A program made the position numbers and the translations under genes. This document shows positions 34,719-47,700 of a DNA stretch of 64,000 bases, in pieces (the first letter of the stretch is position 1; each line of letters begins with the position of its first letter). Under the pieces are notes generated by a model that saw only the letters and a program-made list of their open reading frames with translations, did no database searches and had not been told where the DNA came from. The stretch spans positions 2,049,741 to 2,113,740 of the forward strand of contig LNGK01000003.1 of the NCBI GenBank assembly GCA_001510575.1, given 5' to 3'. Origin of the DNA: Knoxdaviesia capensis. Its lineage: Eukaryota; Ascomycota; Sordariomycetes; Microascales; Gondwanamycetaceae.

Positions 34719-35672
34719 GGGGTTCCGATATCGGGGGACACGCGTCTGGCAATGAAGATATGACCGATGATATCCTAGGTGTGGTTGTAACGAGAGAGAG
34801 ACGAAGCAAAACAAAAATGTCTTAGGCCATGGGACTGAAGTTTATATACCTATGTTTTTTTTAATCTCCTTGTTATTCAGCGCATATTGAACTCTCTTGC
34901 CCGATGCTGGGCGATAGACAGTAACAGAACCATACCGTTAAATGAACACATGCATAGAACGGAAGAGAGAAACGAGAGTCATGAATTCTGATCCATTTCC
35001 ATTGCTACAAAAAAGGCTCACGACGTAAAAGCAAGAGACAGTAAAACTGGCCTAGTGAAATCAGCATCACAAAAAATACATCAACACCCAAACCGGCCAT
35101 TCCGCAGATACCCTCGAATACAACAGAGACCACAAACACAGCAAGAAAAAGAGAAACAACCGCCTGGATGTCGGACTCCCTACCCAACCGAGATATCTGG
35201 GCGAGCTTGAGATGTCCGAACAAGCGCTGTAATGAAGAACACGCACAAAGAGAGACGGAAAAAGGCCAGAAGAGAGAAAGAGTGACTTGATCCGAGCAAG
35301 AAGATAAAAACAAGGAACGCGAAGAAGCCGAGAACCGAACAAGAAAACGCACAACGAAACAGCGTGAGGGAAAACCCCAGGGCATGCGTGTGAACAAGAG
35401 CCGCAAAAGGGTGCAGTAGCAAGTATCAGAGAGACAAGCGACGAAGAAACGAGCAAAAGAAGAAAGAAAAGAAAGAAACGCAAGACAATCCCCCCCCAAC
35501 GACGAAGAACTCCACGGAGGACAGTAATAGCGAAAACCCGAGTCCCCCTTCCGTAAACCACGACCTGCAGTCATGTAACAAACAAACAAAAAAAGACGAA
35601 AACGCAACCTGTAACGAGGAGCGAAAGAACAGGAAAGAAAAAAGAAAGAAAAACAAGAGAGGAGAGACGTCT
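34719..35672. other. Convergent 3' intergenic region ERG10 / SIN3
   Basis: About 0.95 kb. Open frames on the minus strand are Phe/Leu/Ser-rich by composition and have no domain. The segment 35050-35660 is purine-rich on the plus strand, continuing into the 3' region of SIN3. Confidence 0.5.
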
Positions 35673-38600
35673 TTACAGCGACTCCATAGTAACATCCGGA
35701 TCCTCCACCGGCGGCTCAATGCCCTCAACCACCCACTTCCGGAACTGCGAGTTGGTCTTCTCGACAGCCTCCTGCGACAGGCCCTTCATCCACGCGTTGT
35801 TCATCACGAACTTCTCCTTCAGCTTGGACTCGCGGAGCAGGGTCGACGCCTTCTTGGCGGCGTCGAGCTGGCGCCGCGCATCGGCCTCGCGCGGCGTGTG
35901 GTCGTACACCAGGTACTCGTGCGACGGCGCAATGTACACCATCTTGGACGTGCGCAGGCAGATACTAATCTTCAGGTCCTCCTTGAACGACACCGGCTGC
36001 GGCTGCGTGCCGTCCTCGGGCTCCGTGTCGGCGCTGTGCAGGTTACGCAGGAGCACCGCGCGCTGCATCTTCGCGCGGTCGACGCCCTCGGTCGGCTCGG
36101 TGCGCAGGTACGACGAGATGTAGTATTGCCAGCGCTCGCGCAGCTTCAGGTCTTCCTCGTGGAACGTGGTGTCGTCGCGCTGCAGCCAGCGCACTTGGGC
36201 ATCCGCGGATTCGGGGACCTGTGTAGAGGGGTGGAGGTGGTTAGTGATTTGAGGAGATAAAAAGACAAAAGAAGGAGAGAAAAGGGGGGGAAGAAGACAA
36301 CATACCCATCGCAGCACAAACATCTCTCCGTCTTTCACACACTTCTCAACAAACTTGCGGGCATTCAGCTCCGCCTGGAACGATGTCTCCTCCTTCTCGC
36401 GGCTGGTGAGGAACTGGTGGATGATCTCGGGCGTCTTCTCCTTGGAGTCCGAGCTGGTGCACGTGAGCGCCAGCCGGCACAGCGTTTTGATCAGGTCCTG
36501 GATCGTGTACAGCTTCCAGCCGTTCTTAAGGTAGAAGTGCCGGAACACGTCCTGGTAGCGGCCCTCTTCGACCTCGCCGGAGATGAAGTCCTCGACAAGC
36601 TCGAGCGTCTTGGGCCAGAAGGTGGCCGGGTCGTCGGAAGGCTCGAAGAAGTTCATCACGTTCGACTGGAGCCCAATGTCGCGCGACGGCCGCGGCCGGT
36701 TGATGCGCGTGATCGACTCGATCACCACGTTCTCGCTCTCCTTGACCTCCTTCATGCGCTTGTACAGCACCTCGAAGATGCTGAAGAAAGTGAAGATGGT
36801 CTGGTTGCAGTAGAAGTTGTACCACGGCCGCGTGAACGATCCGTCGGCCCGTAGGTCGTCGTCCTCGCCCAGGAGAACATGCTGGCTTCCCTTCAGCACA
36901 ACCGGCAGCGGGACCGACGGCAGCCAGCGGTCGGATCGGCCAACCGGCGGCGCCGAATCATCCTGAGCTTCCGACGCCTCATCCTCGTTCGCCGAACCAA
37001 TATCGGGAGTCGTCTCCTTGCTGCCCGAAACACTGTCCTCCTTATGACCGCGAGGCTTGCTTCCGTTCCGACCAGGGTCGAGAACGCCACGGAGAAGATC
37101 ACTGCGCTTTCCGGTGCGACGTTGGCGACCGCCGTTTGTCAGCTCCGGAGGAACCGCGTCGTCGGTATCCTCGTCTCCCGAGTCGAGCTGGATCTTGGGC
37201 ATCCGCTCAGCAAGACGCTCCTCGGGCAGGTCGAAAAACGCAGGGATGAACATCTCAAAGAACTCCGCAATGCGCTCCTTCTCGGGGATGCTGTGCTGGC
37301 CGTTATGCATGGTGTATAGTAGCATAAGGCGGAGGAGATCGATGATGACTTCCTTGTCGGAAAAGTTCCAGTCGTATTGGTAGTTCGGCGCCGACCCGCC
37401 AAGCGTGCGCGTGCGCCGCTGGTCCTCCTGTTTGGACCGGATAGCATCAACAAGATGCTTAGCAGAGAGGCTCCGTTTGTCGTTCTGCTTGACGAGAATG
37501 CCCATGTGGTCAAGACTCTTGAGGTGCATGTTTTCAGTCTGAACATGCCAGACCTTCTCCCACTCGCGCTGTTATTGTAAACAAACACATGCTATTAGTA
37601 CCATGTTGCCGACTAAAGGAAAGATGATAAAGAAGAAAAAAAGAAAAGAAAACAAAAGGAGCAAAAATATTTACCTGTGAGAAGCGCCACTCCTCGTCCT
37701 TCTGCTTCATGCGCGCAAGAACAACGGGTACAACTGAGAAGGGACTGGTGAACATGTCGTTCACCACATCGATTCCCTTCTCGCCGTAAATCTTCTTGCA
37801 CGTGCGCTTGAAGATTGAGGTGCTCTGACCAGCAAGAGCTTCGGGCATGCGGAACTGATCCTGCTCAGCAGGGCTCATGACGAGCATCTGCTGAGCGATC
37901 GGCTCGAGGAGTTGGATGCACTTCAGATTTGCTTCTATGTTAAAATCGTAATCGTGACGCTCCTCTTCGATCCGGTGCAGGCCTTCCTCAAAGGCGTTTT
38001 TCCGATGAGCAACGAATCCAGAGTCCTCCGACGCCCACGTGGGATGGGAGGCCCAGTCGTCGTTCAAAATAGAGTTGCAGAGCTCGTCGCGGCCGCTGCA
38101 AGGCCGAAGCCGCTCTCGCTTCGGAAGGAGTCGGTAACTGGGACCATATCCCCGGCAGTTACTGAGGGACACCTTGTCAAACGGGGGATCGGGCTTGTTG
38201 CCGTTGGAGGGATCCTTGGGATCGTAGTCAACAAACACCTTCCAGAATGCGAGAAGATCCGGGTTGGAAGCGATGTAAGCCGCTCCCTTATGATAGAGAT
38301 TGGCTCGGTCGATGACCTGCTGGCTGAAGAGGTTGCAAAGCTTGAGGAACTCGGTCATGGCGGCGCGGTTGTTGATATGCTTCTTGACGCGGTCGAAAAA
38401 GACAACCTCATCCTGGTTGGAGATGGAGGCAGAAGTGGGGGGGATCGGCTCCGGCATCACGGGAGTCAAGGTCGGTTCGACTGCGGGCGCATCTGCAGTA
38501 GGCTTGTGGTTAAGCTTGGCCCGTTTGGCACCAGGAACCAGAGGGACCGCGGGGCGAGCGGTCGGTGTACCGACTTCAACGGGGGGAGGGATGGGGGCGG

Positions 38601-40943
38601 GCGTTTGCTTGTCGTTGCGGGGCCGCTTCTTGCTCTCCTTGCTGGCACTGCCCGGAGGCGGGAAGCTGCCCAAAGGCGGCAGCTTTTGGCCATCGCGATT
38701 GGGGGGTTGCGGAGTATGGCTAGGCTGCGGAGGCTGCGGCGGCTCGTCGCTGGGACGCGGAACAGGCATTTTGGACGATGAGGATGAAGCTGTGGCTCCA
38801 GTAGTATCGGGGAGAAATTGCTTGAAATCTTCGAGCAGGTCGGGAGCAGAGTGGAAAAGCGCGGTAACTTGAGCGTAGACTTCGGTAATGGCTCTCGATT
38901 CGCGCTGGTAGGTCTGAAGAATATCCAGGAACTGCTTGTAGATTTCGGGCTTGTCCTGGAACCGGTTCTAAGTGAGGTGGAATAAGTGCAACTAGGTTAG
39001 TACAGAAAACAGAGGAAGGATAACAGTCACACAACACAAAGGTATTATTACAAAACAGGTAATGCAGGTTAGACAAGATGAGGAAAAGAAACAAAGTAAG
39101 GATAAAGTAAACAGACCAGAGGTCAGAGGGAGAAAGAGGGCAGAAGAGTGGAAACAAACAAAGAGAGAGGATATTGGTTATGGAAGAGAGGAAAAGAGAA
39201 GAGGAAGAAGAAACAAATTACAGAATACAGATGGAGGAGGAATAATAGCATTTGGGTATGGTAGAAAAACATGGAAATAAATAATCAAAAACATTTATAG
39301 GGTATAAGGCATGAGGAATAGTAGAAAAAACCAAGATAAGAAAAAAAACAAAGTGCGTGAATCATGGGAAAATCGAGGGGAGGAAAGAAAAACATACCTT
39401 GATCTTGTTGACATAGCTGATGGCATGGTTGAACTCAACAGGTGCCCTGACCTTCATGCTCATGTTTATGGCGCTGTTGCCGCCTCTGTTGCGCTGGGAG
39501 TCGCTGCCGTTCATCGAGCCGGGCGTTGCGGTGTGAACGCTACAGCCTCCGGGACCTTGCTGTGGAACAGGCGGCCCAAGGTTTGGCGGCTGGCCAGGCG
39601 GGCCTCCTCGCTGTGGCGGGCCGTGTGGGTCATACGGAGGAGCGGGGCCATGGTTGTGGCCAAACATGTTGACTCCCGGCGGCGGGGCGTTATACACGGC
39701 CTCCGGACTATGCGGCGGGTGTTGCCAGTTTCCGCCACGTTGCGGGACTCCGTAGAATGGCTGGCCGGGCTGTTGCTGCTGCGGATGAGGAACTTCCTGG
39801 GAAAGCTTTCCTGCGATTGACTGAACCGTGGTTCCCATGGGAGTTGTAACGCGGATCGAGTTCGGATCATTGTTTGCGCCGCATTCGATCCGGTATCCGG
39901 GAGGAAGGAAGGTGTTGAAGCCTTGGATAAGGTTGGGATGGCCGGCGAAAAGCTCCGAAACGCGGTTGATAACGCCGGGCGTGTCGATACTATCAAGTGG
40001 AGAGAAGATAGAGAGGGGTTAGAGATCGGGATAGAAAAAAAAGGGCGTTTGCATTTAGGTTTGCGATGCAGCTCAGATATAGTAGTCGGCATCTATAGCT
40101 GCTTGGTGTACTTACGCTTGACTCTTGAAATCTTTCATGATATCGAGAAAGCGGTTATAGACGTCGGGTTGATCGTGAAACTGAACCTTGACCTGGTCAA
40201 GATAGGTGAGAGCGTCCTAGAAAAGAGAGTGTAAAAAGAGCATGAATGTCAGTGGATCTAGGTTACCCAGAGGAAAGAGAAAAAACTCAAGCAAATGCAG
40301 CCAGACAAGCTGCAAGGAAAATGCGGTTCGGCGTTCGGGTTGTTACACTAACATTCAAAATCGGCTGCTGGCCTTGTGACAACGACGCAGCACTGGGACC
40401 CTGAGGACCACTAGGGCCGTTATTTCCATACGGGCCCTGCTGAAGAGGTCGTTGTTGAGCATCTTGGGGTGGTAGAGGGCCGCCGAAAGACATTTGCACG
40501 GGCTGGCCAGGAGGGATGGACTGCGGGTTGTGTTGGATGGGAGCAAACAGCTGGTGAGGCGGGTTTCCGGCAGGCTGGGGACCGTGCTGCATGGGGCGGT
40601 TGCCCTGGTCATGCAGCGGCCCGCCAAACGGAGCAACCGAGCCAGGCGGCGGACCGAGAGGGATCTGCGGCACCGCCGAGCCGTGGTTGGCGAGAAGACC
40701 GCCGGGACTGTGTATGGCGCCACTGACGCGAGACGCGACGGGCTGGTGGATGGGGATCGAGCCGGCGTTGCTGTGATGGGGAGGAGGAGGGCCCTGTTGA
40801 TGATAGGCGTCGCGATGCTGTCGCTCAACGTCGCGGTCGCGGTTGGCCATGTCGTCGTTGGGGTGGATGGGGGCGCGTTGACGATGATCGTCCATTTCTC
40901 GGTCGCGGTCGTAACCCTGGGGATGCAGGCCTTGGTTATTCAT
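35673..40943 (-). CDS. sin3: Sin3 transcriptional corepressor
   Basis: Scaffold of the Rpd3-type histone deacetylase complexes, nuclear. Six inferred exons: 40943-40353, 40216-40116, 39989-39398, 38967-37675, 37568-36306 and 36218-35673, for 1,461 residues with every phase consistent. The N-terminal about 195 residues are Pro/Gln/His-rich. PAH1 spans the small exon 2 (DALTYLDQVKVQFHDQPDVY), PAH2 spans the exon 3/4 junction (NHAISYVNKIK, then NRFQDKPEIYKQFLDIL) and PAH3 reads VVFFDRVKKHINNRAAMTEF. The HDAC-interaction domain is clear at about residues 700-800 (SLSNCRGYGPSYRLLPKRE, RHDYDFNIEANLKCIQLLEP). The Sin3a C-terminal domain fills exons 5 and 6, interrupted by an acidic Ser/Asp linker. 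The 429-nt intron inside PAH2 is longer than its neighbours. A 3' splice-site-like CTACAG 14 nt before the ATG suggests a leader intron. Confidence 0.95.
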
Positions 40944-42254
40944 GGTGGCTAACGAGACCTGTAGAATAAGAGGAGGAAGAAGAGTTAAATGCGAGAAGAC
41001 GACAAAGAAAAGACCGAGGAGGAGGGCTTTGCTATGGCGATGAAGGTGGTGTGATGGATGCGCGAAACACTGGCTGGTGAAATGCCGCCGAACAACGGCT
41101 GCCGCCAGCTGACTCGCTCGACTCAGGAGGGCTGAAGCGAAAGAGGAGGAGAACCGAGCAGGCTGAGATTCCAACTGACCTTAAAGTGACATATCGACAA
41201 GAACCCAAATCAGAGAGCGACACGATCGGTAATTCCGTAACACTAGAGAACGCGATAACGAAAAGATGCGATGAGATGCGAGTAAGAATGAAGGAAGAAA
41301 ACCCGAAAAGAAGATGACGAACACGGAGGAGAAGAGGAAAAAAAAAGTTGAGACAAGGGAACGGAGAAGGCGGACAGGAAGAAAGAGAGAGAGAAAAATG
41401 GCGAAGCTGGCTTTCGGGGGGATTTCTGGCTTCCAATTAGGTTTAGCGCCTTGTTTTTCTGCCGCGCATCACGTGGAGATATGCTTATCGGCCCAATTGG
41501 TGACGTGATCTGGGTGTGAGCTGGGGTATTTGTCGGCTTTCGACAGTGTTAGGGTTGTGCAAGCCTGGGTTATACCCTAGAGCTAGGGGCTTGGTGTCCA
41601 AGCTCGGTTTCGAGTCTCCCTGTAGGCCTGTACCGTTCAGGCAGAACTTCGGTTACTCTATTCGGAAGTTTCAATCGCTAAACCTGAAAATCTTACTCAC
41701 GTCGTCTAATGCTTTTCCTGTTCCCACTAACGGTGGATTGGCTCTATAATTTTGCTTCGTCTTGTATTCTTGATTTTTTATTTTTGTTTCCTTTTCTTAT
41801 CTCCTTCTGGTACGTTTCCTTTTTATATCAAACCTCATATTCCCCCGCCTTTTTATCTCGGAAGAAAGACAGCCACTTCCTTTGCTGCAGCCTTCGTTTG
41901 ATTCCTTCCTTGTTACCTTTTTGTTCTCTCGTAGACACTTGCCTGGCGCAAAAGTGTCTGTTTTGCCTGTCTCCTTCTCTCAGTCCTGGTTCCTGCGGCT
42001 TTCTCTTCCTTTCCTCATCGCCTTTCCCTCTCCAGGCTTCTGGCTGGATCTTGGTACTTCTTGGACCTGATCTCCCATCCTGTTCATCTCAGATTCCGAT
42101 TTTGCCTCCGATTCGCATCTTCTCTCCTCCGGCTTTCCGATCCCTGAGCTCCCGCAATCGCTCACGACGCGAACCCCGCTCTCGGTTTTCTTCACGTCGA
42201 CTTCCCTACATCTTCTCTCGATCGCTCCCCGACATTCATAATCTTTTCTTCACA
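40944..42254. promoter_or_regulatory. Divergent promoter region SIN3 / eIF4E
   Basis: A 1.3-kb spacer. Near its middle are CACGTG (about 41470-41475), CCAATTGG (about 41493-41500) and TGACGTGA (about 41501-41508), the kinds of site bound by bHLH, CCAAT-complex and bZIP proteins. TTAGGGTTG follows at 41549-41557. The eIF4E side (41700-42250) is a long CT-rich leader; the SIN3 side is CT-rich on its own sense strand. Confidence 0.5.
40959..41179 (-). other. Putative 5'-UTR intron of SIN3
   Basis: On the sense strand, a GTCAGT donor near 41179 and a pyrimidine-rich CTACAG acceptor ending at 40959 would remove about 220 nt and leave a short leader before the SIN3 ATG. Only splice signals support this. 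Confidence 0.4.
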
Positions 42255-43223
42255 ATGGCTACCGCTGCCGAAACCGCCAACATGGACCAGCAGGTCGATC
42301 TGTCCACTATCCCTCTCTCGCCTGGTGGCGAGCAGCTCGAGGAGGCGAAGGATACTGGAAAGACGGTTACCATCTTCCATGACAAGGAGAACTTCAACGT
42401 CAAGCATCCGCTTCAGAACAAGTGGACCCTGTGGTTCACCAAGCCTCCCAGCGGAAAGGTGATTAGCAGCCGACCGACAGGAACTTGAGGGCGTTACTTG
42501 AGACGAGCCGTTACTGACGTTGACATTTTCTCAATCTGATAGGGCGATAACTGGAACGACCTGTTGAAGGAGGTGTTTACCCTGGACTCTGTGGAGGAGT
42601 TCTGGGGTGTGTATGTAAGTACTTATCATCTGCCACGTCCCTTTTGTGTGTGGCCGCGGTTGTTTGTCGTGACTCGCCTTGCTTGCCCACATAGCCTCGA
42701 ATCCGTCTAACATGTTCCGTCTCTCGTCTGCTAGAACAACGTTGCCCCGGTCTCTGAACTGGCCATCAAGTCGGACTACCACCTGTTCAAGGCTGGCGTG
42801 CGGCCCGAGTGGGAAGATAGCCAAAATAAGCATGGCGGCAAGTGGTCTTACCAGTTCAAGGAGAAGCGCAACGTCGACATCGACACGCTGTGGATGCACG
42901 TGATGCTCGCGGCCATTGGCGAGACGCTGGAGGCGGAGGACGACGGCGAGGTCATGGGTGTGGTGGTCAACGTGCGCAAGGCCTTCTACCGCATCGGCGT
43001 GTGGACCCGCACCGTTGGTAAGAGCATCCCCGGTCGCGGAGACGGCGACGTTGCCGGTGGCAAGGGCCGGTCTCCGGCCAAGGGACAGGAGATTCTGCTG
43101 TCTATTGGCCGGCGTTTCAAGGATGTTCTGAAGCTGCCTCCCGGCGAGCTTGTTGAGTTCTCAGGCCACACCGAGAGTGCCCATAGTGGAAGCACTCGCG
43201 CGAAGCCGAAGTTCACGGTTTAG
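42255..43223 (+). CDS. eIF4E: Translation initiation factor eIF4E, mRNA cap-binding
   Basis: Binds the 7-methylguanosine cap and recruits eIF4G. Three inferred exons: 42255-42458, 42543-42614 and 42735-43223, for 254 residues, all joined in phase 0. Cap-stacking tryptophans are Trp72 (GDNWNDLL) and Trp118 followed by Glu119 (RPEWEDSQN), corresponding to mouse Trp56, Trp102 and Glu103. Trp89 in EEFWGVY matches the dorsal Trp73 that contacts eIF4G/4E-BP. The HPLQNKWTLWF motif opens the core. The loop GRGDGDVAGGKGRSPAKGQE is an insertion common in filamentous fungi. The CT-rich leader is open in the same frame back to an ATG at 41709. I reject that extension because it is purely compositional and the conserved start MATAAE has good context (ACAATGG). 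Confidence 0.95.
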
Positions 43224-43245
43224 GAACCGAAGTTTACGGTTTAGG
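43206..43245 (+). repeat. 21-bp-spaced duplication across the eIF4E stop codon
   Basis: CCGAAGTTCACGGTTTAGG at 43206-43224 is followed by CCGAAGTTTACGGTTTAGG at 43227-43245, differing at one base. The first copy contains the stop codon, so the second copy lies wholly in the 3' UTR. Confidence 0.9.
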
Positions 43246-44773
43246 GCAAGAGCACAAATCTTTAGCAAAAAGTCCAAAATTTCATAATGGCTGGGATCGG
43301 GGGGTTTTTCTTTATTTCAAATCCTTTCATCTTTTTTTTTCTCTTCGTCTTCATCGCCTCTTCTGTTTTCTTTACGTATCATATATCCTTCCTTTCTTTT
43401 TTTTTTTCTCTCTCATGAGTTCTGTATGGGTCTGGACCTGGTGATTTACAGCCGGACATGCTGCCCCGAGACGGGCGACGAAGGAACGAGAAACGCATGG
43501 CGATATTTTAGTTCCCATACTGGTTATGCCTCATTTTCAAACATCTCATATTGTTTTTTCTTGTTTCTTATTTCTTTCCGCTGTATCTTTGCTCACTTGA
43601 GCGAGTGTCCCTACAAGACCCCGATGAGTGAACACCCTTAGACGTCCTAGGCCGGCTTATCTAGTTGCATGAGAAATGACATCCTTCGCACTTTCACGAC
43701 TGGCCTTTTTTGGCGGCTCGACTCGTAACTGGGTGTGTCCCATGGCAAGGATCGCCCTCGCGTCCCACTCTGTGCCGATGTACCACCACCCAAGACTGTC
43801 TTGCAGCGCACTGTGAGTCTCGGGACATCCCGAACGCGCAGGACAGCCAACAACCAGGAGAAACCTTGATTGCGGTTTCTGGTTTTTTAGGGGACCCCGA
43901 AAGACTGGGAGAGTTGTTTACTGCAGAGAGCCGTTTTCAAAAATGTTTCCTGGGGGGGGAGGAAAAGAAGGAGGCTGACGCCGGTGTCAAGTTGTTTCAA
44001 GGGGGATTTCTCTACAAACGGACCCTGCACGGAATCAATAGGTGTGTGTGTGTGTGGACTGCGTGTGCCTTGTATGCATGACTCTATCTATGCACACGAC
44101 ATGGGATGGACCAAGATGCTGCGGGAAACGGTGCGGTATCCGAGGCGGATGTGTTCGTTGTGGAGCTATGCGAAGAAGCCCTGTTTTTGCTGGGTCCACG
44201 ATACCAGCGTTGCGGAATCGGTCGGGATTGTTCGCAACACTACCGTGGGAGAAAGACGCCATCACACACGGAGAACGGAAGCAAAACACACGCAGACACG
44301 GAGGAGAACAAGGAATATAGTATACGTGCATATACGTTCATATACGTGTATATGATTGAATGAAAGCACCCACCCGGCGCCAGAAAATCTATATCAGCTC
44401 CGCCAAGTATATGAGATCCTAAATGTCTGTTTCCGGCTCCAGAAGTTGAGGGTCTGGAGATAAAACGCAAAATGACCGAGAGAACAAAGGACAGCGCGTG
44501 CTGTATAGAGATAAAGTTAAGGTAAACAAAAAGGTGAAGATCGGATGAGGAGAGATGTTGGGATAACTAGACAGCAGAAAAAAGGAAGAATGCTATGTGA
44601 ATATGATATGGACCAACGCGAGAAGCAGTGATGCGGATGCCGAGAAGAAAAAAAGGCAGAGATTTTGCACACCGAGACAAAAAGTAAACCAGAAAACACC
44701 AGAGAAAGAGAGGGGGGAAACAGGAAGAGAAGACAAAAAAAAAAAAAAAAGAGGATAGGAGGGCAAGGGCTGT
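43224..44773. other. Convergent 3' intergenic region eIF4E / ACSF3-like
   Basis: About 1.55 kb with no supported gene. A short GT-dinucleotide run lies at 44041-44057. The stretch 44510-44760 is purine-rich on the plus strand, that is, downstream of the ACSF3-like stop. Confidence 0.5.
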
Positions 44774-47700
44774 CTACATCTCATCCCCGCTGTATAAATC
44801 CTCAAAAACGTCCTTGACCAGCGTCTTCTTGTTGATCTTCCCCATCGCATTGCGCGGAATATGCTCCACGACCCGCAGCACCTGCGGGATCTTGTAGTTG
44901 ACGAGCCGGCCGCGCAGCGCCTTCCGCATTTCCAGCGCCGTCCACGACGCCGCGTGCTCCGGATCCAGAATCACCACCGCTCCGACCTTGTGGCCCCACT
45001 TGCCCGACGGCACAGCGACAACCGCTACTTCGGCCACCTGCGGCAGCGAGAGCATCTCGCGCTCCACCTCCAGCGCGCTGATCTTCTCGCCGCCCGTCTT
45101 GATGATGTCCGCGGACTTGCGGCCCTGGATGAAGTACATGGCGCCAGCAGACGTCCACTCGTGGCCGGCGGGCCGCGGCGCGCTGCCGCACCCGGGCACG
45201 TCGCGCCGCACCGCCACGTCGCCGGTCTTGAACCACGCGCCGCGGCCATCGTCGCCCGGCACGAACTCGCGCGCCGTGGCCTCCGGGTTGCGCCAGTACT
45301 CCTTGAAGATGGTCGGCCCGCGCAGCTGGATCTCGCCCGACCGCTCGCGGCCGGTGGCCGGGTCGACGTTCTCGTTCGCGGGCACCACGGCGCCGGTGTC
45401 CAGGTCGACTAGGCGAGCCTCGACGCCGGGGAGCGGCCAGCCAACGCTGCCGTCGACACGGTCGGCAAAGTCCAGGCCGCAGCTCAGCGCCATGCCGACC
45501 TCGGTCATACCGTAGCGCTCGAGCAGCACGTTGCCGTGGCTTAAGTCGGCCCACGCGCGCTTGATCGGCGCGGGTAGCGCGGCGGATCCGGAAATGCTGA
45601 CGCGCATGTGCTGCGGCGACACGGCCTCGCGGGTCGCGGCCTGCATCTCGGGCGAGAGGCGCTTATGGCTGGATAGCAGACGGCTGTACACGGTGGGCAC
45701 GACAGTGAAGAAGGTAATTTTTTCGGTGGGGGGTGTCAGGGAATCCACGCTGGAGATGGTCATCACGCTGCTGCTGGGGGAGAGTGACGATAGTGACAAC
45801 GACGATGACGAAGAGGAAGTGGAGGCGCCATCGGAGCGGCCATTTGCCGGTTCCAAGTGGTGGCCGTTTGTGGTGCCGTTTGTGGTGCCGTTGGAGTGAC
45901 ACTCCGAGTCAGTAGCGTCATCGCCCTCCTTGGCCGGCTTGTGCTTCAGGAACGGCGCAGCAAAGCGGTTCCACACGTTATCCGGGCTGAACGGGAACAT
46001 GAACTCGATGGTGCTACCAGCAAACAGCGGGGTCAATAGGGCATTGACGGTGCCGTGAATGTGGTGCAGCGGGAGGACATGGAGTAGGTGGTCAGCAGGA
46101 GAGTATTCCCATGCCTGATTTAGCGACTGCGACTGGGCTGTAAGCGCCGATTGGGGGATCAGAACGCCTTTCTAGAACGTCCGATGGAGCAGGTCAGCAT
46201 GTTTCCTCGTTGTTAAAAATCATGGTGGGCTGAATAGGGCAGTGGGGAAGTGGCGAAGTGTCAGCAAACAGATGGACTCATACCGGCCGATTCGTGGTTC
46301 CCGAGGTGTACAGCATCATGGCCGCAGCACCAACACCCGAGTCCTCCAAGGCAACGGCATCGTGTGCACCGCCGCCAAGGTGTTTCCGCAGCTTCAGGTG
46401 CGCAGGTCGCACATCGAGCTCGGTAGCCAGGGTATCAGCGGCCTTCGCGGCGAACTTCTCCGACGAAACCAGCAGGATGGTGGCGCTCTGGTTCAGGATG
46501 TACTGCAGCTCGGCAGCGGGGAAGGCCGGCGAGAGCGGCACGGCGATGGCCTTTGCAGCAAGAATGGCGAGCAGGGTGACTGTGGCAAGTGCCGGGGGCA
46601 GGAGTTAGTATCCGGGTCCCCTCTTAAAGTCTGAATGGAGATGATGTGACTCTGTGTGTGCATATATATATAACAGGCGAATTTAGGCGGAAACATAGCA
46701 CCACCGTATCACGCCCCCCATCAATATAAGAATGCGGAGACTGTGGCCAGTACTGGCCTAAGATATGAATAGCCACCATTGCACTCAATCACTGGTGCAG
46801 CGCAAACGGACGAATTGACGGTCAGGAAACAGAAAGCCACGATGCCAATGCGCGGGCTCATTTTTCTTTCGTCCTGATGGGCTGTCCCACTAGGACACAC
46901 CCATGGAAAGAAAGAAGAGAACGTCCCTCCAAAGATTTCCCCCCCGGGTTTATGCATGGTGGCATACATGCAGGTATGCGCGCATGGTGTGTATGTGTGT
47001 GTGTGCCTGTGAATATGTGGGCGGCTTACACCAAACCAGGCCCGGCAGATGTAACAACGGTAGAAAAGCCAGCACAGAGAAACCAGAGGGAACAAACAGC
47101 CATGACCACGAAAAATAGCACGCCCACCCACCCACTTCCACCCCCTCTTCCAGCAAAACCCATGTGGCTCTGGCGGTCAATTTTGCGAGTCTGTCAATTT
47201 TTACCGGATCCCTCTTGGCTCTCGGGCGGGCTGCCTTGTCTCGTGCTCCCCTTCGGCTGCATTGCAGGTCCTGCAGACTGCCACGCGCAAAGGGTCGGAC
47301 AAGCATGACGGATGACGGAAGGGGGGGATTCAACGCCACACTGCCCTTAGACCGGCTCTTTGCAAGAAAGAGAAGCAATCGAGACAGACGAGTGGAGGAG
47401 GAACGAAGAGGGGGACAAAGCAAGGGCACACAGGCCGTAAAACATAATCCACGGACTAGACAACCAAGAAAAAAAAAGAAGAGAAAAAACCTTACCAACA
47501 TAGTCATAGCTGTTCTCGACGAGAAAAGCCACGCGCTCGCCTTCGAGATGCGGCCGGCCCGAGGCAGCCACCAGCTCGGCCCGCGCACGGCTCACGTCGC
47601 CGAGCAACTCGCCGTACAGGAAGCGCCGGCCGGATAGCGAGTGGATGACCACCGTCGACGCAGGATCGTGCGATGCAATCGCCTCGAACACCGGCAGCCG

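Noticed and set aside
33708..34814. Long antisense frame (368 residues) opposite the thiolase
   Set aside because: Shadow of a GC-rich, codon-biased gene; no domain on that strand.
41709..42254. In-frame upstream extension of eIF4E from an ATG at 41709
   Set aside because: The extension is a stop-free pyrimidine leader. The family start and good start context are at 42255.
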